Assembly: GCA_946902875.1 (NCBI GenBank)
Contig: OX336351.1
Span: forward strand, 4,151,761-4,215,760
Direction of reading: 5' to 3'
Length of the DNA stretch: 64,000 nucleotides
Source: Nematopogon swammerdamellus
Taxonomy: Eukaryota; Arthropoda; Insecta; Lepidoptera; Adelidae
Shown piece by piece: positions 1-10,090 of the stretch. Each line of letters starts with the position of its first letter. The first letter of the stretch is position 1. The translations under genes were made by a program, and so were the position numbers. The notes beneath the pieces were generated by a model. It made no database searches and was not told the origin of the DNA. It was given only the letters and a program-made list of their open reading frames with translations.

Positions 1-52
1 AGTAATTTAGACTCATACAAATTATAACAGAAAAAAAAAAATGTTTTCACAA

Positions 53-448
53 TTATATCCTCTCTTCGAAGTTGACTTCGAGGGTCGGACGCGGATGGCG
101 GCGACGACGGCGACCGCCGGACGACGAGTCGGAGTCGGAGTCGATGTTGGCTCTGAGGGTCGGACGCGGACGGCGGCGACGACGGCGGCCGCCGGACGAC
201 GAGTCGGAGTCGGAGTCGATGTTGGCTCTGAGGGTCGGACGCGGGGGGCGGCGACGACGGCGGCCGCCGGACGACGAGTCGGAGTCGGAGTCGGAGTCGG
301 AGTCGTCATTATCATCAGATGACTTGTACCACCAGTACAGCCCCACACCTACCACCGCCGCTGCTCCTACGGCTATTCCGACCGGTGTTGCCGAAACTGC
401 CATCGATCCTAATGATACGCATCCCGATGCGATCTGCAAGGTGAACAT
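53..448 (-). CDS. low-complexity ORF with one membrane segment and Ser-Asp/Arg repeats
   Basis: A 131-residue open frame. Near its N-terminus is a hydrophobic stretch (TPVGIAVGAAAVVGVGLYWW) that could cross a membrane. It is followed by an Asp/Ser run and three 25-residue repeats of the form SDSDSSSGGRRRRR-x-PRPTLRANID. A possible acceptor (ACCTTGCAG) at about 435 would make 53-434 a terminal exon, but the sequence upstream on that strand is A-rich, the tail of an inserted LINE. The repeat is a multiple of three, so other frames stay open too and openness is weak evidence. I do not recognise the protein. It may be a real terminal exon cut by the LINE insertion, or only a minisatellite. Confidence 0.25.
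   Translation of the reverse strand: MFTLQIASGCVSLGSMAVSATPVGIAVGAAAVVGVGLYWWYKSSDDNDDSDSDSDSDSSSGGRRRRRPPRPTLRANIDSDSDSSSGGRRRRRRPRPTLRANIDSDSDSSSGGRRRRRHPRPTLEVNFEERI
83..307. repeat. 75-bp minisatellite, three units
   Basis: Units begin with GGTCGGACGCGG at 83, 158 and 233, an exact 75-bp period. They are GC-rich (CGACGACGG, GAGTCGGAGTCGG) in otherwise AT-rich DNA. The last unit carries extra GAGTCG steps. Confidence 0.9.
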
Positions 449-622
449 ATTTTTTTTGTTATTTTTTTATTGTAGCCTCGACATGTGGCGCCGAGCCACC
501 CATAAGGTGTCTAACGACGCCCATGGACATTCGGTCGTATTTGAGGGTTGCGAATGCCATGCCGACCTGACAGGTATTCACGCCGCTCTTAAAGGGCCCG
601 AGACTGTATTTGGATGGAAATA
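445..622 (-). mobile_element. LINE 3' end (jockey/CR1-like)
   Basis: Reverse complement of the 3' end seen at 20100-20240: the T-run at 445-472 is the poly-A tail, followed by CGACATGTGGCGCCGAG and ACATTCGGTCGTAT. Short copies of the same 3' end occur at 39.83 and 51.11 kb. The piece is 5'-truncated, as expected of target-primed reverse transcription. Confidence 0.7.
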
Positions 623-837
623 TATATGACAATGTTCCTCATTAGGTGATGTTGAAATAATTGAAGTGATTTGAATTTTCAATATCATAAGTATTGCTAA
701 GTATAATATCCTAAATTTTCATTTAGGTCTGCAAGAATCCGTAGCTTATTGTTGTAGTTGAAAAAAAAAACTAAAGTTTTTTTTTCACAATCTTGAAATA
801 AAATTGTTTTATCGTAATTTTAATACTAAAGTCAAAT

Positions 838-996
838 TAAGTTTTAATCTATGACATTACTCATTCATTACTCATTATGGTGAAATGCAAGTTGAATAAT
901 TTTTTTATTGATATTATGTATAATTTCATAGATTAAAACTATGATAATAATATGATAATAGGTCATTCATTACTAATGAATGACCTATTATCATAT
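838..996. repeat. MITE-like inverted repeat with a near-perfect hairpin
   Basis: Positions 950-972 and 974-996 are perfect 23-bp inverted arms around a single C. An outer pair (GTTTTAATCTA near 840 and TAGATTAAAAC near 930) also faces inward. No coding content. The flank 623-837 is AT-rich and shows nothing recognisable. Confidence 0.6.
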
Positions 997-1224
997 TTTT
1001 ATTTTCGTACTCTTGAAAAAAAACATACTTACCTACCAAAAAACGCGTTTCTTTTCTTGTTTTTTTTTTCAACGATTTTTTGTTTCTTTTTGGAAAACAC
1101 TGCTATGGCATTAAAATCGGCTATGGCGGTTTTTATACTGTTTTTATAGCGACTTATAAACGTTAATACCTCCCCTGACCTGCGATATTTAAAGAAATGT
1201 AAATATTAATATCTAAAACTACAT

Positions 1225-1586
1225 TCGGTCGTGCGATCGATCGATCGCCGGTCTTCACCTTAAGCACACCTGGGCGGGTCAGAACTTGAATGGGTGAGCG
1301 TACGACCGTTGAGTCTGACCGTGGTTCGTATTCCACGTAAAACTGTAGGTCTCTTCACTTCTTACCTTACTAGCATGTTGTCTGTGGTTGTTACCACCGC
1401 ACTAAATGAAAGTTTGGTCGAAGCGGCTGTGTAAATAGTTGGTGTTTTTCTTACAGTTCTGTGTAGCCGGCCGGCACGACCACTAAAGCACTGACACGGC
1501 ACCTAATTCACCAATGTGTTATGGCCTGACTGACGATACGGGTATTGTGGGTGATGTCGCCAATCATGTCCTTTAACATAAAAAAC
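1225..1586 (+). mobile_element. SINE-B, diverged copy
   Basis: Contains the 5S-like AATGGGTGAGCG and the B-box-like GTGGTTCGTATTCC. The SINE-B body follows (ACTGTAGGTC, ACCACCGCACTAAATGAAAG, ACATAAAAAA tail). From 1587 to 1834 I see nothing recognisable. Confidence 0.7.
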
Positions 1587-1834
1587 ACATTACCTTGACT
1601 GACAATCCGGCTTGTAAAGCCATTCTTTACAAAACGACACAGGAGGAGACAGACGGACTAGTGCCTCGTGATGAAAGATAAGTTTGCGAATGACGAATCG
1701 CAGATTAATATGCAGTAGAGTTTACTATGAAAGTATCTCGTGATAACGATAAGCTGATGAATGAAGAATTGCTGATTAAAATATATGCAGTACTTATAGT
1801 TTTATCTATAGATAAAGCGAAGAAATTGTATTGT

Positions 1835-1950
1835 TTATTTCATCATTCATATGGCAGTTAGACTGCGCTCGAACTTGTCACGGTTTGTTCTATCCGGTTC
1901 GATTACACCCACGAAGAAGAACCGACAAGAAACTTCGCAGGGTATTTTTT
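1835..1950 (-). repeat. repeat F copy
   Basis: Shares TCATATGGCAGTT, TTCTATCCGGTTCGATTACACC and AAACTTCGCAGGGT with copies near 43.43, 46.18, 52.64 and 56.59 kb. Probably the 3' end of a non-autonomous or LINE element; class not determined. Confidence 0.55.
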
Positions 1951-2093
1951 TTAAACATATTTTTACAAGTATTTAGTGACTAGCCAAATAATAACACCGC
2001 CCATAGTCTATCTAAAACACAGCTTGATTGAAATGGATAGAAAGGAAGTGCGTGCGTAGACGATTGACTTATATATATATATATATTTTTTTT

Positions 2094-2320
2094 TAAATGT
2101 AATCCGGTATGGATGGCTGAGTCGGAGGGGCCAAAGCGCATGCTCCGACCGGCCAATATCACCTCCGAAAAGGTAGGTGCCATACCGGAGACTTGCCTGG
2201 ATTGCTGGCTATACTGAACTAAAGGAGAACACAACCGAGGCTGCTATGCGGCCATCTTACATCCAGTACGGTGGTACCAATTCAGTCGGCTACAATTTGA
2301 GCCAAGTCATGGTCAGCGCT
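2094..2320 (-). mobile_element. SINE-C, 5'-truncated
   Basis: Antisense copy with the tail TAATCCGGTATGG, the body GCATGCTCCGACC and TTGCTGGCTATACTG. The tRNA-derived head is missing. It abuts the repeat A copy to its right. Confidence 0.8.
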
Positions 2321-2605
2321 GCTTCATACTGTTTTCGGTAGATGGCGCGCATAAACTTTTTAGTTTCTTGTATGGGGATTTTTTACTTTTTCTATTATTA
2401 TTTGTTGTTATATCGGCCATAATAAATAACACACATTCTATGAAAATTTCAAAGTGCTATCTATTACGGTTCAAGAGATACAGCCCTCGGGGGAGTACAG
2501 TCGAGGCTCGAACAGACAGGCGGACAGACAGACAGATAGACAGACAGACAGACGGCGTAGGCTTAGTAATAAGGTCCCGTACGACGGATACGGAACCCTA
2601 ATAAA
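2310..2605 (+). repeat. repeat A, truncated copy
   Basis: Carries the repeat A body: TCGGTAGATGGCGCGCATA, GTTATATCGGCCATAATAA, AAGAGATACAGCCCTCGG, then GACAGACAGA runs and the GGATACGGAACCCTAA end. From 2606 to 2937 I see nothing else that I recognise. Confidence 0.75.
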
Positions 2606-2937
2606 AAAGTAAAGAGATGAAAGAAACAGAGGTTCGAGATTAAATAAAACATAAATAAAACAGACACTTAGGCAAATAGTTCTCGATCCCTGACTGACCG
2701 AAGCCAATATGAAACGTGGTAGTTCATTGTCGCCTGCACTAGCTAGCGTCAATTATTTTTTTTCCATGTTTGAAATAAATAAGAATGCTTAGTACGAGAC
2801 CTTTGTTATACGCGGACGTAATAAAGTAATTTGGTATTATTGTAGGTATGATGATTGATGTGATGTGATGACTCATTGTCACACTGGCCCTTGATTGCGC
2901 CTACAAATAAAATACCAAAAAGTCTCAGGAAAGAAAA

Positions 2938-3313
2938 CTAAAAAAACCGGCCAAGTGCGAGCCGATCTCGCGCACCGAGAGGGTTCCGTACCACCACGTA
3001 AAGTTTGCACTATAATCACGCCAAGTTTGACGCTTGTAAACAAAAAAAAAAACAAATTTGGAAAAAACACGTTTCTTGTATGGCTTTATGGACACCTCTT
3101 AAATTTTTTTTCTCTTTTTTATAATTTTTTTTTATATCCGCAATAATAAATAACACATATTATTCTGACAAATTTCAACAGGCTTCCTATTATGGTTCAA
3201 AAGATACAGCCATCGGACGGACGGACGAACGAACGGACCGACAGATAGACTGACGGACAGACAGACGTCGGAGACTTAGTAATAGGCTTCCGTACGGGGT
3301 ACGGAAACCTAAA
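2938..3313 (+). repeat. repeat A, near full length
   Basis: Starts AAAAAACCGGCCAAGTGCGA and ends GGGGTACGGAAACCT. Between them are the TTGTATGG and TATATCCGCAATAATAA landmarks and a GGACGGAC/GACAGACA low-complexity stretch. In the opposite orientation the left end reads as a B-box-like GTTCGACTC in other copies, so this may be a tRNA-related SINE. Class left open. Confidence 0.75.
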
Positions 3314-3357
3314 AATAAATTGAGTGTTTATCACACTCAATTTTTTTTTCCATTCCA

Positions 3358-3733
3358 CATACATATACATACATAGCGTCACGCCTGTTTCCCGCTGGGG
3401 TAGGCAGAGACAACGAATTCCGCGTGCCACGACCCTGACACACCTCTGCCGCCTCTTCCACTTTCATAATGTTCTTCATGCATGCTCGTCCATTACGGGT
3501 AATACGCCCTGACCTGACCCTAAGAATGTGATAAGGTTTTATGGGTATATTTCCACTTACATAGCTTACTGTACATGCTATTTACTATAGTTGCCTTGTA
3601 ACTTGCAATGGAAAGTCGATTTAAGGATGTGAAACTCCTGTTGCGTGACGTGTGAGTAGGTTTCACATCACCGGTTTCCTTGTAGTCGGTACCCGCTAAA
3701 TATGTAAGTTTTCATATTCACTGATTGTAATTA
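3358..3733. repeat. repeat E plus segment duplicated at 4703-5337
   Basis: 3358-3525 is a repeat E copy (GCGTCACGCCTGTTTCCCGC, TAGGCAGAGACAAC). The block from about 3438 to 3733, including AAGTCGATTTAAGGATGTGA, recurs at 4703-4800 plus 5128-5337. 3734-4084 shows nothing recognisable. Confidence 0.8.
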
Positions 3734-4084
3734 TAGACCTGTAGCGCTAGGATTTTTGGTTTCAAAAATATTAAAGTTGTTTATTTTTCGCATATAGTTT
3801 CCGAACCATTTGCCCAACCTAATATATTAGTTTGTGTCATCCTAGGAATTTGCATACGTAGAAATTTAGGTATTTGTCTTTTAGATCAGTATTGGACGAA
3901 AAGAAAATAAGAAAAGAAAATTTTACTTTCATGATAATAACGAAGTAGTAACCGATGTGCAAAAACATTTTGTGTCATCTCTGTCCACGGAAATCCTTAT
4001 ATTTAATTAGTACCTAATACATCGCGCAAATAGCTCTAAAAGAATATTAGAATAGGTTAAATAGGTGTTACGCGTTTTAGAGTA

Positions 4085-4348
4085 CTGAGCACAAAAAAAA
4101 ACTTTGAAAAAAAAACTCCTTTCTTGTATGGTATAATACCCCCCTTAATTTTTGACCTTTTCTATATTTTATATAGGTACTTTTTTGTTGTTATATCCAA
4201 TATAATAAATAACACATGTTCTGTGAAAATTTCAACCGGTTACCTATTACGGTTTTAATGATACAGCAGTCGGACAGACAGACAGACATACGGCGGCGGG
4301 GCGTAGGCGTAGTAATAGGCTCCCCCGTACGGGATACAAAAACCTAAA
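4085..4348 (+). repeat. repeat A, 5'-truncated
   Basis: Body and right end of repeat A (TTCTTGTATGG, CAACCGGTTACCTATTACGG, CAGACAGACAGAC, GGGATACAAAAACCT). The following 4349-4519 is AT-rich and unassigned. Confidence 0.7.
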
Positions 4349-4519
4349 AAGTATCAGGAAAGGAAAGTGTACAAGTGTGTAATGGAACCAAATTAATTAA
4401 TTTATGTAAATGTGATGAATTTAATTATAAATGTATAAATGTAAAATCTAAATTAATGAAATTTTGAAGGCAATTAATTGGATTGGAATGTAACTTCAAT
4501 TGTAGGTATTGTAAAACTA

Positions 4520-4700
4520 AAAAAAAACCCGTCAAGTGTAAGTCGGACTTGCGCACCGAGAGGGTTCCGTACCACCAGGTAAAGTTTGCACTATAATCAC
4601 GCCAAGCTTGACGCTTGCATGTAATTTCCGTTCTTAAGATAGAGAGAAATAAAAAAAAAATACAAAAATCACGTTTCTTGTATAGGGACGCCCTTTAATT
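4520..4700 (+). repeat. repeat A, 3'-truncated
   Basis: Left end AAAACCCGTCAAGTGTAAGTC, then GAGGGTTCCGTACCACC, stopping near TTGTATAGGGACG. It adjoins the second copy of the duplicated segment. Confidence 0.7.
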
Positions 4701-4702
4701 TT

Positions 4703-5337
4703 CCCACGATCCTGAAACACCTCTGCCGCCTCTTCCACTCCCATAATGTTCTTCATGCATGCTCGTCCGTTACGGGTAATACGCACTTGACCAATGTGAT
4801 TTTTTTTTTATGGAAACTGACACGTTTGGCTACATCACCAACAACATCCGTGATGTCAGCCCATAACACCGGGTGAACTTGGTGCCACGTCAGCCTTCCC
4901 TTCGGTCGTGCCGGCTACACTGAACTGGACGGAAAACACAAACTATTTACATAGCCGTTTCGACCGACCTTTCATTCAATGCGGTGGTACCAACCCGGGC
5001 TGGTTAGGTTAAACCCTACCACCTAGTAATATAAGAAGGGAGTCATATCCCTTAGTCGCCTTTTACGACATACACGGGGAGAGATGCAGTGGCGCTATTC
5101 TTTTATAGTACCGGCCCCACACGGTATAATGTGATAAGGTTTTATGAGTATATTTCCACTTACATAGCTTACTGTACAAGCTATTTACTGTGTAGTTGCC
5201 CTGTAACTTGCAATGGAAAGTCGATTTAAGGATGTGAAACTCCTGTTGCGTGACGTGTGAGTAGGTTTCACATCACCGGTTTCCTTGTAGTCGGTATCCG
5301 CTAAATATGTAAGTTTTCATATTCACTGATTGTAAAT
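4703..5337. repeat. second copy of the 3438-3733 segment, split by a SINE
   Basis: 4703-4800 and 5128-5337 together match 3438-3733 almost base for base. The SINE-B at 4801-5127 interrupts it and is flanked by AATGTGAT on both sides. The first copy has a single AATGTGAT at the same point, so it records the empty site. Confidence 0.85.
4801..5127 (-). mobile_element. SINE-B (head 1), with target-site duplication
   Basis: Antisense copy running from its A-tail (T-run at 4801) to the head-1 end CCGGCCCCACACGGTAT. Flanks AATGTGAT at 4793-4800 and 5128-5135 form an 8-bp target-site duplication. The uninterrupted site is preserved near 3524. Confidence 0.9.
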
Positions 5338-5354
5338 TATTGACAGATAAAAAT

Positions 5355-5761
5355 CGGCGCCTAGTAACGCCAACACGGGGCGGCGCGCGGCGGCGCGGCG
5401 CGTGGCGCGTAGTAATTTTCATAAGGGGTCTTTCATAAATTGCGATTCTTCGCATTAGAACTTTGAAAAGCGTGTGATCCATAGATATAACAAATGCCGT
5501 CATTTTGCTATAAACATTCCATTCAAATTATCTTTAGTTTCTGAGATCAAGTCTTCAAAGTTCACGCGGAAGAAAAAATCGACATTTGGTTACCGTATAG
5601 GTTGTATCTAGAAAATGATAACATTTTACAACAAAAAACGTGTGATCGATAGACAAAGAATTTGTTCTATATTTTGCAGTAGTTTTTATTTTAGCCTTTA
5701 GATTGGTCTAGTTATCACGGGCTACTTCTTCAAAAATCCACATGTAGCGTTACTAAGCGCC
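5355..5761. mobile_element. MITE, 407 bp, with GGCGC(C)TAGTAACGC termini
   Basis: Terminal inverted repeats GGCGCCTAGTAACGC (left) and GCGTTACTAAGCGCC (right) differ at one position. The interior is AT-rich except for a CGGCGCGCGGCGGCG block near 5380, and has no coding potential. I did not find a clear target duplication, so the superfamily is unassigned. Confidence 0.65.
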
Positions 5762-5769
5762 TTAATTCA

Positions 5770-6128
5770 TGTCGGCGTCATCGTCGGTAGCTAGGTGCAA
5801 TGGACCGACCGGATTGCGCTCGTCAACATGAAGCACACGCAGTCAGAACTTGAATGGGTGACCGTTCGACCGTTTAGACTGACCGTGGTTCGGATTCCAT
5901 TAGGTGGAGGTAGGGTTTAATCCGTCCAGAGAAATACCACTGGACCGAATAAAGGTCAGTCGAAACGGCTATGCAAATAGTTCGTGTTTTCTGTCCAGTT
6001 CAGTGTAGCCGGCACAATCAAAGGACGGAGCGCTGACATAGCACCTAGTTCACCAAGTTGTGAGGGGCTGACATCATAGATGTAGTAAGAGGTGATGTAG
6101 CCAACCGTGTCAGTTTCCATAAAAATTA
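5770..6128 (+). mobile_element. SINE-B with tRNA/5S-like head
   Basis: Head CGTCGGTAGCT, then GAATGGGTGACCG and GTGGTTCGGATTCC. The body follows to the ACCGTGTCAGTTTCCATAAA tail. Confidence 0.8.
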
Positions 6129-6154
6129 AATAATGTTTATGTAGCTAGACTCTG

Positions 6155-6302
6155 GGTTGTCAGTCAATCAGCGTGGATGCGTCCGCTGCTGGACATATGC
6201 CTCTTAAATTTGCCTCCAGTCCTCCCGCCCTTCTGCGATACGGAACCACTGCTTTCCGCCAATGTACTTGATGTCGTCGTCCCACCTGGCTCTGGTTGAC
6301 GC
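6155..6302 (-). mobile_element. RTE-clade LINE 3' fragment
   Basis: Antisense of the C-terminal RTE coding end, matching the clearer copy at 22456-22736 (CGTCCGCTGCTGGACATATG, TCCTCCAGTCCTCC, CGGAACCACTGCTTTCCGCC). Truncated on both sides. Confidence 0.7.
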
Positions 6303-6397
6303 AACTGAAAATCACAGACAACAGATACTCACCTATGTAACTTCAATTTTCTATTTCCAATGCTGAGTTGCATAATTTGACTGAGTTTGTATATTTT

Positions 6398-6520
6398 TTC
6401 AGTTCAGTGTACCCGGCGCGACCAAAGGGAACCAATGCAATGGTACCCAGTTCCAACGGAACATGGTGCAACAGGATGAGGTCACGAGTGTAGCAGCCAG
6501 CGTGGTGTAACTTGGCAGAC
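6398..6520 (+). mobile_element. SINE-B body fragment, strongly diverged
   Basis: Begins CAGTTCAGTGTACCCGGC, followed by degraded SINE-B body. Neither head nor tail survives. Confidence 0.45.
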
Positions 6521-6523
6521 TGC

Positions 6524-6822
6524 ACAAAATAAAAATAAACCGGTCAAGTGCGAGTCGGACTCGCGCACCTAGGTTTCTGCACCACAAAAAAAACTTTGAA
6601 CAAAGCACGTTTCTTGTATGGGGACCCCCCTTAATTTTTGACCTTTTCTATATTTTATTATTAGGTGTTATATCCACCATAATATAATAACACATATTCT
6701 GTGAAAATTTCAACCGGCTACCTATTACGGTTCCAAAGATACAGCAGTAGGACAGACAGACAGACAGACAGACGGCGTAGACTCAGTAATAGGCTTCCGT
6801 ACGGGATACGGAAACCTAAAAA
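6524..6822 (+). repeat. repeat A copy
   Basis: Left end AAACCGGTCAAGTGCGAGTC and right end GGGATACGGAAACCTAAAAA, with the TATATCCACCATAATA landmark and a CAGACAGA run between them. Confidence 0.8.
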
Positions 6823-6844
6823 CTAGAGGCGGTTCCAGGACTTG

Positions 6845-7690
6845 TCTCTGGGAGGGGTCGCCCATGCATGCATGCACATGCATATTCCGGTCACCCAATA
6901 TCACCTCCGAGAAGGTAGGTGCCGTTTTTGTACCGTGTGGGGTCGGTACTTAAAAAGAATAGCCCCACTGCATCTCTCCCCGTCGCATGTCGTAAAAGTC
7001 GACTAAGGGATAAGAAAATTCGTCAGCCTCGGTAGCTCAGTGGCGCGGTTGGTTAGTCAACTGTTTTAAGCAACGCTGAGCGCGATCAGCTCGGCGATCA
7101 GTGATTGGATGGGTGACCGCTCGACCGTTGGAGGCTGACCGTGGTTCGGATTCTGTAGGTCCCTTCCCTTCTTACATTACTGGGTGGTAGGGTTTATCCC
7201 GGCTGGGTTGGTACCACCGCACTGAACGAAACGTCGGTCGAAACGGCTATGTAAATAGTTCGTGTTTTCCGTCCAATTTAGTGTAGCCGACATGAAATGA
7301 AGGGAAGCACTGACATGGCACCTCGTTCACCCTGTGTTATGGGCTGACATCACGGATGTTGTAGGTGATGTAGCCAACCGTGTCAGGTTCCATAAAAAAA
7401 AAAAAAAAAAAAAAGGTGCCGTACCGGAGACTTCCCTTTGGATTGCTGGCTATACTGGACTAGAGGAGAGTAGCCGAAGCTAATATACTCGTACAATCAA
7501 ATCAAACATATTTATTTCTTCAGACACGAGATTCATAAAAAAAAAAACAAAAAAAAAACATTATAATATAAAATATCGACCATCTTACATCCAGTACGGT
7601 GGTGTGGTATTAACCCAGTCTACTAAAATTTTAGCATGCCACCTAGTAAGAGGCAAGGGAAGGGAAGGGACCTACAGTTTAACACCAGAA
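6845..7690 (-). mobile_element. SINE-C copy split by SINE-B and a LINE tail
   Basis: The antisense SINE-C body appears at 6845-6925 and continues at 7415-7690. It is interrupted first by a SINE-B (6926-7414) and again at about 7490-7583 by an A-rich LINE tail (AATCAAATCAAACATATTTA). This gives a three-layer insertion order: SINE-C oldest, then the two insertions. Confidence 0.75.
6926..7414 (+). mobile_element. SINE-B, composite double-headed copy with target-site duplication
   Basis: Carries head 1 (GTACCGTGTGGGG ... GCATCTCTCCCCGTCGC) joined to head 2 (tRNA-like TAGCTCAGTGGCGCGG, 5S-like TTGGATGGGTGACCGCT, B-box-like GGTTCGGATTC), then the full body and a long A-tail. GGTGCCGT at 6918-6925 and 7415-7422 is the target-site duplication, so both heads moved as one unit. 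Confidence 0.9.
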
Positions 7691-7720
7691 CAGACTCATT
7701 GGTATGGAATACGCAGCAAT

Positions 7721-7910
7721 TTATTTTTTTTTTTTTATGGAAACTGACACGGTTGGCTACATCACCTACAACGTCCGTGATGTCAGCCCATAACACCGGG
7801 CGAACTAGGTGCCATGTCAGTGCTTCCCCCTTTGATCGTGCCGGCTACACTGAACTGGTCGGAAAACACAAACTATTTACATAGCCGTTTTGTCCGACGT
7901 TTCATTCCTA
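7721..7910 (-). mobile_element. SINE-B, 5'-truncated
   Basis: T-run, then TATGGAAACTGACACGG and body to TAGCCGTTTTGTCCGACG. 7911-8465 is unassigned. Confidence 0.8.
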
Positions 7911-8625
7911 TGGACAATTTTTAGCCGCGCCATCATGCATGACGCGCCGCCGCACTTTTGCTGCCGCGTAGTCCGGCCGGTGCCTCCCTCACCTTTAGAT
8001 GATTGCTGTACGATTTCAGCATCTAATTTAGCATTTAAATCAAACCAAATATGATAAACCCGTTTATTCGCAGTAATATTTCTACTTACGCATTTATTTA
8101 AAAAAATATAAGACAATATAGTTAAATCGAGCAACCGCTAAATTCAAATTTACGACTAACATTACTTAGTTTTAAAGTATTTTTTATTAATCTAAAAACA
8201 GAATCATGTAGATCGACATATCCTTGGAAATATCAATCAGAGATGCACCAAACAAAAATACTTAACCCACTAAAACATCACTCATACGGATACCGCACTC
8301 CTTCGAGCCGAGTGTTTCCGAAAGGAGTTTCCGCAGGATCCGCAGGAGCCGCCTGAGCTGTCAGGTGGCGGACCGCTTTGGATACGCATGGCAAGATAAT
8401 GTATGCAAAAACCTGACTGCTAGTAAAATCAAAGGAAACAAATCTGAAACCCTCCTAACTACATCTTACTAGCTTTTGCCCGCGGCTTCGCGTGACTTTT
8501 AGCTCACAGCTCAGGCCGCCGATGACGTGGCGTTATGATTTATATCCTAAATCCATCTTGAGAAGTGTCAGAATGTAACAGTGAAAACCGGTAGTAAATA
8601 TATAAAACGATTCTCGAGTTATAAG

Positions 8626-9066
8626 CAGAGGCGGACTTTCCATATAGGCCGACTAGGCCCGGGCCTAGGGCGGCCAGATATTAGGGGCGGCCAATCTGTA
8701 CCTGCTGCTGGAAGCAGTGAGCGCAGGTACAGAATAGAAAGGGTGCCGGCCGGAGCAAGTGCGTGCGACGTGCGGGAGTGGTGAGCGCGGCGGAGGTGAT
8801 GACGCACTATTTACGCGGAAAAAATAATTTTGCTATGACTATAAGGTCAATATTGCCGTAAAACTTGTAAAAAATACTTTTACTATATGTAAAATAAGCC
8901 GAGAAATACCTAATATATTTTTGGCAGGTTGAACCGAACGCAATACTGATTTTCATACAACTTCACATTTGTATCTATGCTGTAAACTTGAAAGGGGCGG
9001 CTGCATTGAATTGGGGCGGCTGGTACTAAACGGCCTAGGGCGGCTAAGGCTGCTAGTCCGCCTCTG
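8626..9066. mobile_element. hAT-type MITE, 441 bp, with 8-bp target duplication
   Basis: Termini CAGAGGCGGACT and AGTCCGCCTCTG are perfect 12-bp inverted repeats. They are followed by longer imperfect inverted GGGCGGCC-rich subterminal sequence. GTTATAAG at 8618-8625 and 9067-9074 is an exact 8-bp target duplication, the length typical of hAT elements. There is no transposase frame. 9075-9656 is AT-rich and unassigned. Confidence 0.9.
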
Positions 9067-9656
9067 GTTATAAGGATATTCATATATTGACGTGCGTTAC
9101 GCGGCCGTTGAAACTTCGCTTTATTTAATAGTTTTAGAATTATATTTGACATAGTGTCTGTCTACCTCAGGAGCAATATCTCCTATATAAAATTATTTCT
9201 AAATCTCCTTCCGAATATTCTGAATCTGCCATGTTTATAATCCTTGAAGCTTGAACTCAAATTTAACTCAAGAAAACTTCTCTTATGCGTCTTCTACTGC
9301 CCATTTCTACACACGAAAAGCATCTGGAACAGCATAATGGGCGATCCAGATGTACATCTCATTATTGACTTCTTACTTCAACACTTATTTGAAGGACGAC
9401 TATCGTTGTTATACATCTTCTCTCGATTATTAAACCTTTAAATCTCGACATTCTCCCTCTTCAACCCACCTACCTACCACATTTACTATTCCCACACTGA
9501 TCTAGACGTAATCATTACTAGTCGAAAAGATGTAGCTATAGTAAGTGTTTATGGACAATTTAACGCACCAGGATTTTTTCGGGACATTCTGAATAATTAT
9601 TATTTGCTGCAAATAAAAAAAACAAAATAAACCTAAACATGACATAAACATAAACA

Positions 9657-10083
9657 TCCCCGTCGCATGTCGTAAAAGTCGACTAAGGGATAAGAAAATT
9701 CGTCAGCCTCGGTAGCTCAGTGGCGCGGTTGGTTATTCAACTGTTATTAAGCAACGCTGAGCGCGGTCAGTGTTTGGATGGGTGACCGCTCGACCGTTGG
9801 AGGTTGACCGTGGTTCGGATTCCACGTTAAACTGTAGGTCCCTTCCCTTCTTACCTTACTAGGTGGTAGGGTTTATCCCGGCCGGGTTGGTACCACCGCA
9901 CTGAACGAAACGTCGGTCGAAACGGCTATGTAAATAGTTCGTGTTTTCCGTCCAGTTTAGTGTAGCCGACATGAAATGAAGGGAAGCACTGACATGGCAC
10001 CTAGTTCACCCTGTGTTATGGGCTGACATCACGGATGTTGTAGGTGATGTAGCCAACCGTGTCAGGTTCCATAAAAAAAAAAT
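9657..10083 (+). mobile_element. SINE-B with partial head 1 and complete head 2
   Basis: Same junction (GCATGTCGTAAAAGTCGACT ... AAATTCGTCAGCCTCGG) as the copy at 6926-7414, then tRNA/5S-like head, body and A-tail. It is a second copy of the composite, truncated in head 1. Confidence 0.85.
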
Positions 10084-10090
10084 TTACTTT

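Noticed and set aside
72..629. 185-residue plus-strand ORF with RRRRRPPDDESESE repeats
   Set aside because: It is the complementary reading of the 75-bp minisatellite and runs on into the antisense of a LINE 3' end and its T-run. The C-terminal third is repeat sequence.
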